From JAITMY01 sp031553765 (GTDB lineage: Bacteria; Bacteroidota; Bacteroidia; Bacteroidales; UBA932): a stretch of 64,000 bases of DNA. A program made the position numbers and the translations under genes. Below the pieces are notes generated by a model. It worked only from the letters and a program-made list of their open reading frames with translations. It searched no databases and had not been told where the DNA came from. The DNA is taken from NCBI GenBank assembly GCA_031553765.1, contig JAVBKY010000001.1, positions 310,001 through 374,000 on the forward strand. Reading direction: 5' to 3'. Every line of letters begins with the position of its first letter. Positions within the stretch are counted from its first letter, which is position 1. Positions 32,903 through 40,815 of this stretch are shown here, piece by piece.

Positions 32903-34711
32903 TTAGAAATTTGAGATATCATACACACCAAACTCCGGATCCTTTTCGGGCTGCCAAGTTCTAATGTGAATCATAGGTTTTTCGGAATCATTTAAATCAG
33001 CCAGAAGGAATAGGTAGCCGGTATCGCCGTAGGTGGTGGAGAAGTAGTCCTGCTGCAGCTGAATACCGTAAATCTCCCCTCCTACTCCCGCTTTTTTTAC
33101 CGAAATATCGGTAAACTTTAGATTAACATACTCGTTACTTTGAAATACAGAGGAGAGCTGCCGCATGTACTGAGTTTTGGTGTACTGCGTTTTTTTAATG
33201 GTGCTGGGCGGGGCAAACTTATTCTCGGCCACGGCGTGGTTTTTTACCACCTTACCCACTATAATCAACGCGTTATCGGAGAAGATAGATTGAATGTAGT
33301 CGAGCCTCTTGAGCGCGTAAGCAGTTTGGTAGGTTTCAATGAAGTTGATAATGGCTATGCGCGAGTACTCGTTCCACTGCCCGTTCCGCATAATATCATC
33401 GCAGGCTGATTTGGAAAGGCCAAAGGAAAGGGACTGAATCTTTTTTTCCTTTGGCGAAATGGTAAACACCACGTCCTCCATTAGAACGCGTCGGTTATTG
33501 CTAAAGCTGAAGCGCATGGGAAGCGAGCGCACCAGAATGCCATCCTCGAACGCCAAAAACGCGTAGCTGGGCTTTGCTACTATTTTACCGTTACCGTACT
33601 TAACCAACTTTATAAAAATATCGTAACCTTCAGGGGTGAAGCAGTCCTTAGCGCTCTCATACTGCTTGGTATTGATAGCCTGTTCCACACGCTCCAGCAG
33701 CGAGAGGTACTGCCCGCTGTTTTCAACAGCACCCACCTTAGGCTGCTCCTGCACTTTTTCAACGGGCGCTTCCTTGGGCTTTTTTTCCGCCTTAGCCTGT
33801 AGCGGAACATCAACGTAGCTCTTTTTAAAAATTACAGGCTCCACTTTTTGCAGCACGTCGTTTACCTCTGGGTCCACCTTCCACTCATTTTCAAAGGCGT
33901 ATTCAACCTTAACGCGCAGGGTTTTGTGTTGCCCCTCGCCACCCAGCATCTCGGCCACACCCTGTCCGTTTTTGGCGCCCACAGCAACCGACCAACTCCT
34001 TCCATCGTAAAACGAGTACTCGCAGTTGGAAGCCTCCTGATTGTTGTAGGTAATCTTTTGAAGGTACTGCGTAATATTTTCCTCCTGCTGCCGATCAACT
34101 ACCTCAAACTTAAGACGGTCAAAAACAGCGTTAATTCTTTGAGGCAAAAAAACGGCAAGACTCCTATCCTTATCTTCAACGAAAAGAGATATGCCCGAGG
34201 CGTTAGGGTGGCTTTGCAGCAGCATAAGCGCCCAATAGTAGTAACGTAGCGCGTCGGCCACCTGCAGCTTCTCTTCCGCATGAAGGGCCATTCGGGTAAA
34301 CTCCTTAATTTTGGTCTCACGCTCCGCAAAAATTTTGCTTACCTCCGACTTTTTAATGAACCTGAAAACGTGCACAGTAGGCTCATCACCCCAGGTTAAG
34401 ATTTCGGTATTCTTAATGGTTGCATTGGAATAGGTATTTATGACGCTATTCAGCTGCTCGGTGATTTCAGACTTACTTTTGTGCGCTACTTCCTGCTTCA
34501 GCAGCGTAAGTTGGCTTTCCACATTCACCGAAATGCTGCTAATAAGCATGGATAAGGCCGCTTTATCAGCCAATGCAGCTGTTTTACCAACGCCCTCGCC
34601 CCAGTAGTATACCTGATGCTGCGCCTTCACTTGGTCAACATTTTGAGCTTGCGCAATGCCAAAAGGGAAAAGTAGGAGCATTGCTACCGCGGCAAAAGCA
34701 AATTTAAACAT
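32903..34711 (-). CDS. LPP20-like exported protein, first gene of PEGA/SUMF operon
   Basis: 602 residues with signal peptide (ends IAQAQ, near 22). Residues ~25-135 are like the LPP20 family (YYWGEGVGKTAALADKAALSMLISSISV). The middle contains a Lys/Glu/Pro-rich spacer near 290-330. The C-terminal ~150 residues, with an NTF2-like feel (FIETYQTAYALKRLDYIQSIFSDNALIIVG), may form a cone-shaped binding domain. The stop is two bases before the PEGA-barrel start, so coupling is likely. In Bacteroidetes, LPP20-like and PEGA proteins are often found together; their function is not known to me. Confidence 0.65.
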   Translation of the reverse strand: MFKFAFAAVAMLLLFPFGIAQAQNVDQVKAQHQVYYWGEGVGKTAALADKAALSMLISSISVNVESQLTLLKQEVAHKSKSEITEQLNSVINTYSNATIKNTEILTWGDEPTVHVFRFIKKSEVSKIFAERETKIKEFTRMALHAEEKLQVADALRYYYWALMLLQSHPNASGISLFVEDKDRSLAVFLPQRINAVFDRLKFEVVDRQQEENITQYLQKITYNNQEASNCEYSFYDGRSWSVAVGAKNGQGVAEMLGGEGQHKTLRVKVEYAFENEWKVDPEVNDVLQKVEPVIFKKSYVDVPLQAKAEKKPKEAPVEKVQEQPKVGAVENSGQYLSLLERVEQAINTKQYESAKDCFTPEGYDIFIKLVKYGNGKIVAKPSYAFLAFEDGILVRSLPMRFSFSNNRRVLMEDVVFTISPKEKKIQSLSFGLSKSACDDIMRNGQWNEYSRIAIINFIETYQTAYALKRLDYIQSIFSDNALIIVGKVVKNHAVAENKFAPPSTIKKTQYTKTQYMRQLSSVFQSNEYVNLKFTDISVKKAGVGGEIYGIQLQQDYFSTTYGDTGYLFLLADLNDSEKPMIHIRTWQPEKDPEFGVYDISNF

Positions 34712-35034
34712 ATGGTTTATAATAGGTTAAAGTATGCACAACATATCAATCATTTTCACTATGAGGGAGGGGCGAATCAAGCACACTTCTAATTACGCAA
34801 AATCGTTAATAAAATCATTTCAAACTCCATTAATAACGAAACAATATACTCACAATAAAATATTTACAAAAATAACAAAATATTTCACACGAAAAAATTA
34901 GCAGTAATTTTCTAAATATTTACAACAAAAGTTAATGAAACACTTGTATCACATACTGGCAACCACCTCTACCAAAAAAGTAGATATTCGAAGCTATCTT
35001 GCACTGCCAGGGTCTCTTACTTAATTGTAAAAAA
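34712..35034. other. AT-rich intergenic region
   Basis: About 320 bases without a supported gene between the PEGA/SUMF operon start and the rpoD terminator. It is very AT-rich, consistent with the operon's upstream control region, but no promoter box matching TAnnTTTG at a good place is evident. Confidence 0.4.
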
Positions 35035-35064
35035 AGTCCCCCGCTACATTCGTAGCAGGGGACT
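35027..35064 (-). terminator. intrinsic terminator of rpoD
   Basis: On the minus strand AGTCCCC, GCTAC (35064-35052) pair with GTAGC, GGGGACT (35047-35035) with a single mismatch and a 4-base loop, followed by seven T residues. A second small hairpin TTGCGGA...TCCGCAA lies between it and the stop codon. Confidence 0.85.
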
Positions 35065-35100
35065 AAAGGATTGCGGAGCAAATCCGCAAGGGGAAAATCG

Positions 35101-35961
35101 TTAGCCTAAGTACGCCTTAAGCAGCTTACTTCTTGAGTTATGGCGCAAGCGGCGAATGGCCTTCTCCTTAATTTGGCGAACACGCTCGCGGGTAAGGCCA
35201 AACTTTTCACCTATTTCCTCCAGCGTCATTTCTTGCTGACCAATGCCGAACACATACTTTACAATATCGCGCTCGCGGTCGGTAAGCGTAGAAAGAGCGC
35301 GGTCAATTTCGCGTGAAAGCGACTCGTTCATCAAGCCACGGTCAGCGCTGGGTGAGTCGTTATTCACCAGCACATCGAGCAGGCTATTGTCCTCGCCGTC
35401 CACAAAGGGAGCGTCAACCGATACGTGGCGACCCGAAACTTTTAGGGTATCCGCTACCTTTTCGCGCGGTATGTCAAGTATTACCGAGAGTTCCTCGGCT
35501 GATGGCGCACGCTCGTGCTCCTGCTCAAACTTAGCCAACGCCTTGTTGATTTTGTTGAGCGAGCCCACCTGGTTTAGCGGCAAGCGCACAATACGCGATT
35601 GCTCTGCCAACGCCTGTAGAATGGACTGACGAATCCACCACACGGCGTAGGAAATAAACTTGAAACCGCGGGTTTCATCAAATTTTTCGGCAGCCTTAAT
35701 CAAGCCCAGGTTACCCTCGTTAATCAAGTCGGGCAGGCTGAGGCCTTGGTTTTGGTACTGCTTAGCAACCGACACTACAAAGCGCAGGTTAGCACGCGTA
35801 AGTTTTTCGAGTGCTTCCTGGTCGCCCTTTTTAATGCGCTGCGCCAGCTCCACTTCTTCCTCCACCGAAATCAGCTCCTCACGACCAATTTCCTGCAAGT
35901 ACTTATCCAGCGAAGCACTCTCGCGGTTAGTAATTGACTTTGTGATTTTTAGTTGCCTCAT
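35101..35961 (-). CDS. rpoD: primary sigma factor RpoD/SigA
   Basis: Housekeeping sigma factor of 286 residues, the short Bacteroidetes form lacking region 1.1. Region 1.2 (ASLDKYLQEIGREELIS) is near 16-32. Region 2 (LPDLINEGNLGLIKAAEKFD, FKFISYAVWWIRQSI) spans about 55-130. Region 3 begins IVRLPLNQV. Region 4 with the HTH (MTLEEIGEKFGLTRERVRQI) is near 245-265. Its promoters carry the TTTG/TAnnTTTG elements seen at several places in this window. Confidence 0.95.
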   Translation of the reverse strand: MRQLKITKSITNRESASLDKYLQEIGREELISVEEEVELAQRIKKGDQEALEKLTRANLRFVVSVAKQYQNQGLSLPDLINEGNLGLIKAAEKFDETRGFKFISYAVWWIRQSILQALAEQSRIVRLPLNQVGSLNKINKALAKFEQEHERAPSAEELSVILDIPREKVADTLKVSGRHVSVDAPFVDGEDNSLLDVLVNNDSPSADRGLMNESLSREIDRALSTLTDRERDIVKYVFGIGQQEMTLEEIGEKFGLTRERVRQIKEKAIRRLRHNSRSKLLKAYLG

Positions 35962-35969
35962 ATAATTAG

Positions 35970-36079
35970 TTTATAAAGTTACAAAGTTCTTAAAGTTTAT
36001 AAAGTCGCCAGTTTGAAAGTCGTCAGTCAAAAGTTTATAAGGTCTTTTTACTTTATGAACTTTTAAACTTTACGAACTG
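35970..36079. repeat. intergenic microrepeat locus, AAAGTT/AACTTT words
   Basis: Left arm 35970-36006 repeats AAAGTT every 8-10 bases (TTATAAAGTTACAAAGTT, then CTTAAAGTTTATAAAGTC). Right arm 36049-36079 reads ACTTTATGAACTTTTAAAC, then TTTACGAACT, an imperfect reverse complement. It lies between rpoD and the HtrA gene, both on the minus strand. Confidence 0.6.
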
Positions 36080-36083
36080 CATC

Positions 36084-37523
36084 TTACATTCCTATAGCAT
36101 AGTACGCTACCATGCCGTTGGGGTAAATACCCTCAATAAGCACCGCTTCATTACCTGCCGTGCTCAACACCTTGCTTACATCGCTTGGCGTATTCACGGG
36201 GGTGCGATTAATACGGGTTATAATGTAGCCCTGCTTTACACCCTGCGAAGCCAGCTTGCCGTTTTGCAAACTTTTCACCTGCACACCACTCTTAATACGC
36301 AGCGAACGCTTGGTGTTGGCATCTATCTCGCCCAACGTAGCACCCAGCATATTTACCGTGCTATTATCATCGGGTTTTACCAAATCGGTACTGCCCGCGC
36401 GGTTACGTAGAATAACGTTTACATGTATGGTTTTATTACTCCTATTAACAGTGAGCGACACCTGATCGTTGGGGCGGAACTTGCTGATTTGCTCCTGCAG
36501 CTGCGATACCGTATTGACATCCGCATCATTGACCTTGAGCACTACGTCACCCTTTTGCATTTTTGCAGCCTCGGCTGCGCTACCTTCAAATACGCCTTGC
36601 ACAAGTACACCCTTGGTTTCCTTTACGCCGTATTCTTCAGCGGTTTCAGAGTTAAGCTCCAGCAGCGAAACGCCCAACACAGCGCGTTGCACCACACCAA
36701 ATTCTATAATATCAGTAACTACCTTATTTACAATAGTGCTGGGAACAGCAAAGGAGTAACCTTCATAAGAACCTGTTTGCGAGGCAATTGCCGTATTGAT
36801 ACCCACCAATTCGCCGCGAGTATTCACTAAAGCGCCACCGCTATTACCGGGGTTTACCGCCGCATCGGTTTGTATAAATGACTCTATCTTAAAGTTATCC
36901 GACAGAATATTAATGTTACGTGCCTTAGCGCTCACAATACCTGCCGTAACAGTTGAAGTGAGATTGAGCGGATTACCCACCGCCAACACCCACTCACCCA
37001 AGCGCAAGGCATCGGAATTACCCATAACAACAAAGGGTAAGTCTTTAGTATCTATCTTCAGCACAGCAATATCCGTACTGGGGTCGGTACCCACAAGTTT
37101 AGCCGTAAAAGTACGCTTGTCATTGAGCGTAACGGTTATTTTTTCGGCCTTATCAATTACGTGGTTATTGGTAACAATGTAGCCATCCGATGATAGAATA
37201 ACGCCCGAACCGGCACCCTGTACGGCGCGAGGTTGCTGCTGGTAACCACGGAAACCAAAAAAGTAATCGAACGGAGAAACCTGCTGCTGCATTTGCGCGT
37301 AGCTGGTTTTGACGTGCACCACGGAGTTAACCGTGCGCTCGGCTGCCTCGGTAAAATCAACGGCACCTGCCACCGTGCTGTTTTGCGCGGTAAGCAGCGA
37401 GGAATAATTAAACGACGGCATGTCGCCCGATTTACCATCATTGTTGACCTTACCCACAAAAAGAGCAGCTGCGGCACCCACGCCCGCCGATAGTAATGCT
37501 ATGAAAAATACGTTTCTTTTCAT
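36084..37523 (-). CDS. periplasmic serine protease, HtrA/DegQ family
   Basis: Envelope protein quality-control protease/chaperone of 479 residues. An N-terminal membrane anchor or signal (FFIALLSAGVGAAAALFVG) is followed by the trypsin-like domain with His in VTNNHVID (near 117), Asp in STDIAVLKI (near 148) and Ser in NPGNSGGAL (near 226). Two PDZ domains complete it (about 285-375 and 390-479), the second ending VAYYAIGM. Typical order and length for the Do family. Likely induced by envelope stress; no regulator is adjacent. Confidence 0.95.
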   Translation of the reverse strand: MKRNVFFIALLSAGVGAAAALFVGKVNNDGKSGDMPSFNYSSLLTAQNSTVAGAVDFTEAAERTVNSVVHVKTSYAQMQQQVSPFDYFFGFRGYQQQPRAVQGAGSGVILSSDGYIVTNNHVIDKAEKITVTLNDKRTFTAKLVGTDPSTDIAVLKIDTKDLPFVVMGNSDALRLGEWVLAVGNPLNLTSTVTAGIVSAKARNINILSDNFKIESFIQTDAAVNPGNSGGALVNTRGELVGINTAIASQTGSYEGYSFAVPSTIVNKVVTDIIEFGVVQRAVLGVSLLELNSETAEEYGVKETKGVLVQGVFEGSAAEAAKMQKGDVVLKVNDADVNTVSQLQEQISKFRPNDQVSLTVNRSNKTIHVNVILRNRAGSTDLVKPDDNSTVNMLGATLGEIDANTKRSLRIKSGVQVKSLQNGKLASQGVKQGYIITRINRTPVNTPSDVSKVLSTAGNEAVLIEGIYPNGMVAYYAIGM

Positions 37524-37572
37524 TTTTGTAACCTTTTATACGTTAGTTTTTAAGATTTGTTTCAAACAACCC

Positions 37573-37692
37573 CACGCAAAGACGCAAAGTCGCAAAGAGA
37601 AAAACAAAATACAACCTCAATATCAATATGTTATGAAATAATTTATTCAAAATTATTTTCTTTGTGACTTTGCGCCTTAGCGTCTTGGCGTG
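37573..37692. repeat. intergenic microrepeat locus, ACGCAAAG words
   Basis: Left arm 37573-37601 repeats CGCAAAG (ACGCAAAGACGCAAAG, then TCGCAAAGAGA). Right arm 37656-37692 reads CTTTGTGACTTTGCG, CCTTAGCGTCTTGGCGTG, the imperfect inverse. It fills the gap between divergent htrA and the SAM hydrolase gene. The remaining ~145 bases to 37838 show nothing else supported. Confidence 0.6.
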
Positions 37693-37838
37693 AGATTTAT
37701 AGAATCATATCTCAACTACCATGCCGTTGCGCCGCACCTTGCAATTTTGTCACTATCTTGATATTTATTAGCTGAATAAGCTGTAATAATTGTTTATATT
37801 TCTACATCTTTGTGCAACTTTTGTCAGTTTTGAGTGCT

Positions 37839-38627
37839 ATGCCGGTAGTAACTTTTACCACCGATTGGGGGACATCCGATTTTTACGCGGGAGCGCTCAA
37901 AGGAGCCATCCTATCGCGCCTGCCGCAAACGGTAATGGTGGATATTTCGCACAATATTTCACGCGACGACGAGGCCGAAGCTGCTTTCGCCGTGCGCAAT
38001 GCCTATGCGCATTTCCCAAAGGGCAGCATTCACGTTATAGGGGTTAGCAGCGAGCTGCCCAACAACGACAATCTGCTACTTATGGAGTCTGATAATCACT
38101 ACTTTATTAGCGCCAACAACAGCTGCCTAAGCCTGCTGTTTATGCAACCTACAAGCGTAGTATCGGTCACTTCTACAAAAAGGGTGGCGGGATTCAGCAT
38201 GCTGGGAGCCATACCACATCTTATACACCAGCTGCTGCAAGGTGTGCAGGTAAAGGATTTGGGTACACCTGTTCAGCTACCTGAAAGCACCCCTATAGAA
38301 CCTGTGGTTAACCGCAAACCCACGGGAGAAGTTATGGGTATTGTGGGGCATGTACTGCACATTGACGCGCACGGAAACGTAATTACCAACATTACTCGCG
38401 CACTGTATGATGAGCATGTGCAGGGCCGCGGTTGCACAGTGCTACTCAACAGCACACGCTATAAAGTTCCGCAAATCTTTTCCACCTACACCGATGTGGA
38501 ATCGGGTATGGCTGTGGCGTTTTTCAACTCGCTGGAGCTGCTCGAAGTGGCCAACGCCCACGGCAACGCTAGCCATCTTTATAGGCTGGATAAGAAGAGT
38601 ACGATAACGATACTTTTTAATAACTAA
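37839..38627 (+). CDS. SAM hydrolase / SAM-dependent halogenase family (DUF62)
   Basis: 262 residues of the S-adenosyl-L-methionine hydroxide adenosyltransferase family, which splits SAM to adenosine and methionine with hydroxide; a few relatives use chloride or fluoride. Signature VTFTTDWGTSDFYAGALKGA at residues 4-23 has the conserved Asp. A second Asp/Asn site (HIDAHGNVITNI) is near 178-189, and the C-terminal domain follows. The Met at 37839 is preferred to one nine codons upstream because family members start just before the V-V-T-F-T-T-D strand. Physiological role is unclear. Confidence 0.88.
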   Translation: MPVVTFTTDWGTSDFYAGALKGAILSRLPQTVMVDISHNISRDDEAEAAFAVRNAYAHFPKGSIHVIGVSSELPNNDNLLLMESDNHYFISANNSCLSLLFMQPTSVVSVTSTKRVAGFSMLGAIPHLIHQLLQGVQVKDLGTPVQLPESTPIEPVVNRKPTGEVMGIVGHVLHIDAHGNVITNITRALYDEHVQGRGCTVLLNSTRYKVPQIFSTYTDVESGMAVAFFNSLELLEVANAHGNASHLYRLDKKSTITILFNN

Positions 38628-38774
38628 AGAGATAAAAGGATAAACGTGCTTCGCACGATAAAAACCACACACATGTCCACACACGATAAATTTTCATCCT
38701 TTTATCGCGAAGCATTTATCGCCCGTTAGGGCTTTTATCGTCCCGCCAAAGCGGGATATTTTATCTTTTCTTTT
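38626..38774. repeat. intergenic microrepeat locus, GATAAA/TTTATC words
   Basis: Left arm to about 38668 has GATAAAAGGATAAACG, TGCTTCGCACGATAAAAACC. The right arm from about 38690 has CATCCTTTTATCGCGAAGC, ATTTATCGCCCG, TTTTATCGTCCC, TTTTATC. The arms are imperfect inverses. The locus follows the SAM hydrolase stop and ends at the mazG ATG. The same words recur at 40657-40765 and 44737-44895. Confidence 0.6.
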
Positions 38775-39551
38775 ATGAACGACACTTTAAAATCCTTCCA
38801 ACGCCTGCTTGATATAATGAATGAGCTGCGCGAAAAATGCCCGTGGGACAGAGACCAGACCCTTGAAACCATTCGTCCGCTTACCATTGAAGAAACCTAC
38901 GAGCTAAGCGAGGCAATACTGGAAAATGACCTGCCTAACATCCGTAAGGAGCTCGGTGACATACTTCTTCACATTGTTTTTTATTCTAAGATTGCATCGG
39001 AGCAAAAGGCTTTTGACATAAAAGATGTGATAGACAGCCTTTGCGATAAGCTGGTGTACCGCCACCCGCATGTGTTTGGTAGTACGGAGGCCGACACCGC
39101 AGGACAGGTAGTAAAGAACTGGGAGCAGCTGAAGATGAAGGAAAAGGATGGCAACAAAACGGTGCTATCGGGTGTACCTTCTTCGCTACCCGCGCTGATA
39201 AAATCACAGCGTGTGCAGGAAAAAGCGCGCGCCGTAGGCTTCGATTGGGAAAAGCGCGAACAGGTGTGGGACAAAGTGCAGGAGGAGCTGGGTGAGCTGC
39301 GCGACGAGGTAAAAAAAATGGACGAACGCAGAATGGAGGAGGAGTTCGGCGACCTGATGTTCTCCATGGTTAACGCCGCGCGCTTGTACGGTATTGACCC
39401 CGAAACAGCGTTGGAGCGCACCAACAAAAAGTTCATTAAACGTTTTGGCTACCTTGAGCAAAAGACCATTAAGCAAGGTCGTCCGCTAACGGAAATGACG
39501 CTGGAGGAGATGAATGAAATTTGGGAAGAAGCGAAATCAATTGAAAATTAA
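38775..39551 (+). CDS. mazG: nucleoside triphosphate pyrophosphohydrolase MazG
   Basis: House-cleaning enzyme hydrolysing (d)NTPs to (d)NMP and pyrophosphate. The 258-residue form contains two MazG units. The first reads CPWDRDQTLETIRPLTIEET (residues 20-39) with helix EExxE metal-binding Glu residues and GDILLHIVFYSKIA. The second reads ELGELRDEV...EEFGDLMFSMVNAAR. The stop codon and last residues (SIEN) lie in the first words of the microrepeat that follows. Confidence 0.95.
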   Translation: MNDTLKSFQRLLDIMNELREKCPWDRDQTLETIRPLTIEETYELSEAILENDLPNIRKELGDILLHIVFYSKIASEQKAFDIKDVIDSLCDKLVYRHPHVFGSTEADTAGQVVKNWEQLKMKEKDGNKTVLSGVPSSLPALIKSQRVQEKARAVGFDWEKREQVWDKVQEELGELRDEVKKMDERRMEEEFGDLMFSMVNAARLYGIDPETALERTNKKFIKRFGYLEQKTIKQGRPLTEMTLEEMNEIWEEAKSIEN

Positions 39552-39627
39552 AAATGGAGAATTGAGAATTATCCAACACACATTCTTTCTTTTCATTTTC
39601 AGCTTTCAATTTTTAATTTTCAATTAA
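39538..39627. repeat. intergenic microrepeat locus, AATTGAAAATT words
   Basis: Left arm has ATTGAAAATTAAAAATGG, AGAATTGAGAATTA. Right arm has TTTTCATTTTCAGC, TTTCAATTTTTAATTTTC. The arms are imperfect inverses around a short spacer. The left arm begins inside mazG, and the right ends at the ATG of the dehydrogenase gene. Confidence 0.6.
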
Positions 39628-40560
39628 ATGGAGATTGTTTTTCTTGATCATGCCACCATGGGTGAAGTAAGCATGGCGCCGATTGAGGCGCTGGGCTCGC
39701 TTACCATATACGACAACACCGCCAACGAAGATACCACCATTGAGCGCTGCAAGAATGCCGATGTGATTATTTGCAATAAGGTAAAAATCACGCCCCGCGT
39801 AATGGACGCGCTACCGCAGCTGCGTCTTATTTGCATTTCGGCTACAGGCATGAATAATGTGGATTTAGATTATGCCGCAACGAAAAATATTACGGTGAAA
39901 AATGTAGCCGACTACTCTACCGCCAGCGTGGCGCAAACCACCTTCGCGCTGCTGCTATCGCTCATGCACAACACCTGCTACCTCGACTCGTTTGTAAAAA
40001 GCGGACGCTATGCGCAGGCTGCCATGTTTACCCACCACGGACATGCCTTTTATGAACTAAAGGGAAAAACGTTCGGTATAATTGGCATGGGTAACATAGG
40101 TAAGCGCGTGGCAAGCATTGCTGAGGCATTTGGCGCCAACATTGTATTTTACTCTACTACAGGAAAAAACAAGTCGGTGCCCTACCCTTCGCTTTCGCTA
40201 AATGAGCTGCTGCAAACCTCGGATGTAGTGAGCATACATGCGCCCCTAAACGACGCTACGCTTAACCTGATTGCCTACCCGCAGCTACAGCTGATGAAGC
40301 GCACAGCGTACCTTGTCAACATTGGTCGCGGAAAGATTGTAAACGAAGTTGATTTAGCCCGCGCCATCAACGAAGACCTCATTGCCGGTGCCGCGCTGGA
40401 CGTATTTGAGTACGAGCCCATAAATGCCGATAATCCGTTGCTAAAAACAGGCAACCCTCAGAAGCTGCTTATGACTCCGCATATAGGCTGGGCCAGCGTA
40501 GAAGCACGAAAAACGCTGATTGAAAGAATAGCAGAAAACATTAGCAACTTCCACACCTAA
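39628..40560 (+). CDS. D-2-hydroxyacid dehydrogenase (glycerate dehydrogenase-like)
   Basis: NAD(P)-dependent reductase of 2-keto acids, 310 residues. The Rossmann motif FGIIGMGNIGKRVA lies near 148-161. Catalytic Arg is in NIGRGKIV (near 235), Glu in DVFEYEP (near 263) and His in LLMTPHIGWAS (near 287). Closest in feel to hydroxypyruvate/glycerate dehydrogenases; the substrate cannot be fixed from sequence. A terminator follows directly. Confidence 0.92.
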   Translation: MEIVFLDHATMGEVSMAPIEALGSLTIYDNTANEDTTIERCKNADVIICNKVKITPRVMDALPQLRLICISATGMNNVDLDYAATKNITVKNVADYSTASVAQTTFALLLSLMHNTCYLDSFVKSGRYAQAAMFTHHGHAFYELKGKTFGIIGMGNIGKRVASIAEAFGANIVFYSTTGKNKSVPYPSLSLNELLQTSDVVSIHAPLNDATLNLIAYPQLQLMKRTAYLVNIGRGKIVNEVDLARAINEDLIAGAALDVFEYEPINADNPLLKTGNPQKLLMTPHIGWASVEARKTLIERIAENISNFHT

Positions 40561-40572
40561 TCATAAATAACT

Positions 40573-40603
40573 AAAAACACGGGGAATACCTCGTGTTTTT
40601 TAT
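40573..40603 (+). terminator. intrinsic terminator after the dehydrogenase gene
   Basis: AAAAACACGGGG (40573-40584) pairs with CCTCGTGTTTTT (40589-40600, with one G-T pair) around AATA, with further T residues after. Confidence 0.8.
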
Positions 40604-40625
40604 TTCTCAAATCCAAGAAAAATAT

Positions 40626-40633
40626 TAACTTTG
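40626..40633 (+). promoter_or_regulatory. -7 box, possible promoter upstream of secA
   Basis: TAACTTTG fits TAnnTTTG, directly after the terminator of the previous gene. No clear -33 TTTG; the secA ATG is 183 bases downstream, beyond a microrepeat locus that would be in the leader. Confidence 0.4.
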
Positions 40634-40656
40634 TTAGTTTTTATTTGCTCCGCAAA

Positions 40657-40812
40657 CAATAAACGCTTCGCAATAAAAAGATAAAGGGATAAAATTTTAT
40701 CGCGCGAAGGAGTGTGAGAGAGGTTTTATCCTTTTATCGTGGGAAGACACGTGGGCAGTTTTTATCTGACTAATAACTTTATAAACTTTCGAACTTTAAG
40801 AACTTTCAACTC
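40657..40812. repeat. intergenic microrepeat locus, two word families (GATAAA and AACTTT)
   Basis: 40657-40765 contains AATAAACGCTTCGCAATAAA, AAGATAAAGGGATAAAA, then TTTTATCGCGCGAAGG and TTTTATCCTTTTATCG as the inverse. 40768-40812 contains AACTTTATAAACTTTCGAAC, TTTAAGAACTTTC, the words of the locus at 35970. Two families thus meet in one gap, ending at the secA ATG. Confidence 0.6.
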
Positions 40813-40815
40813 AAT

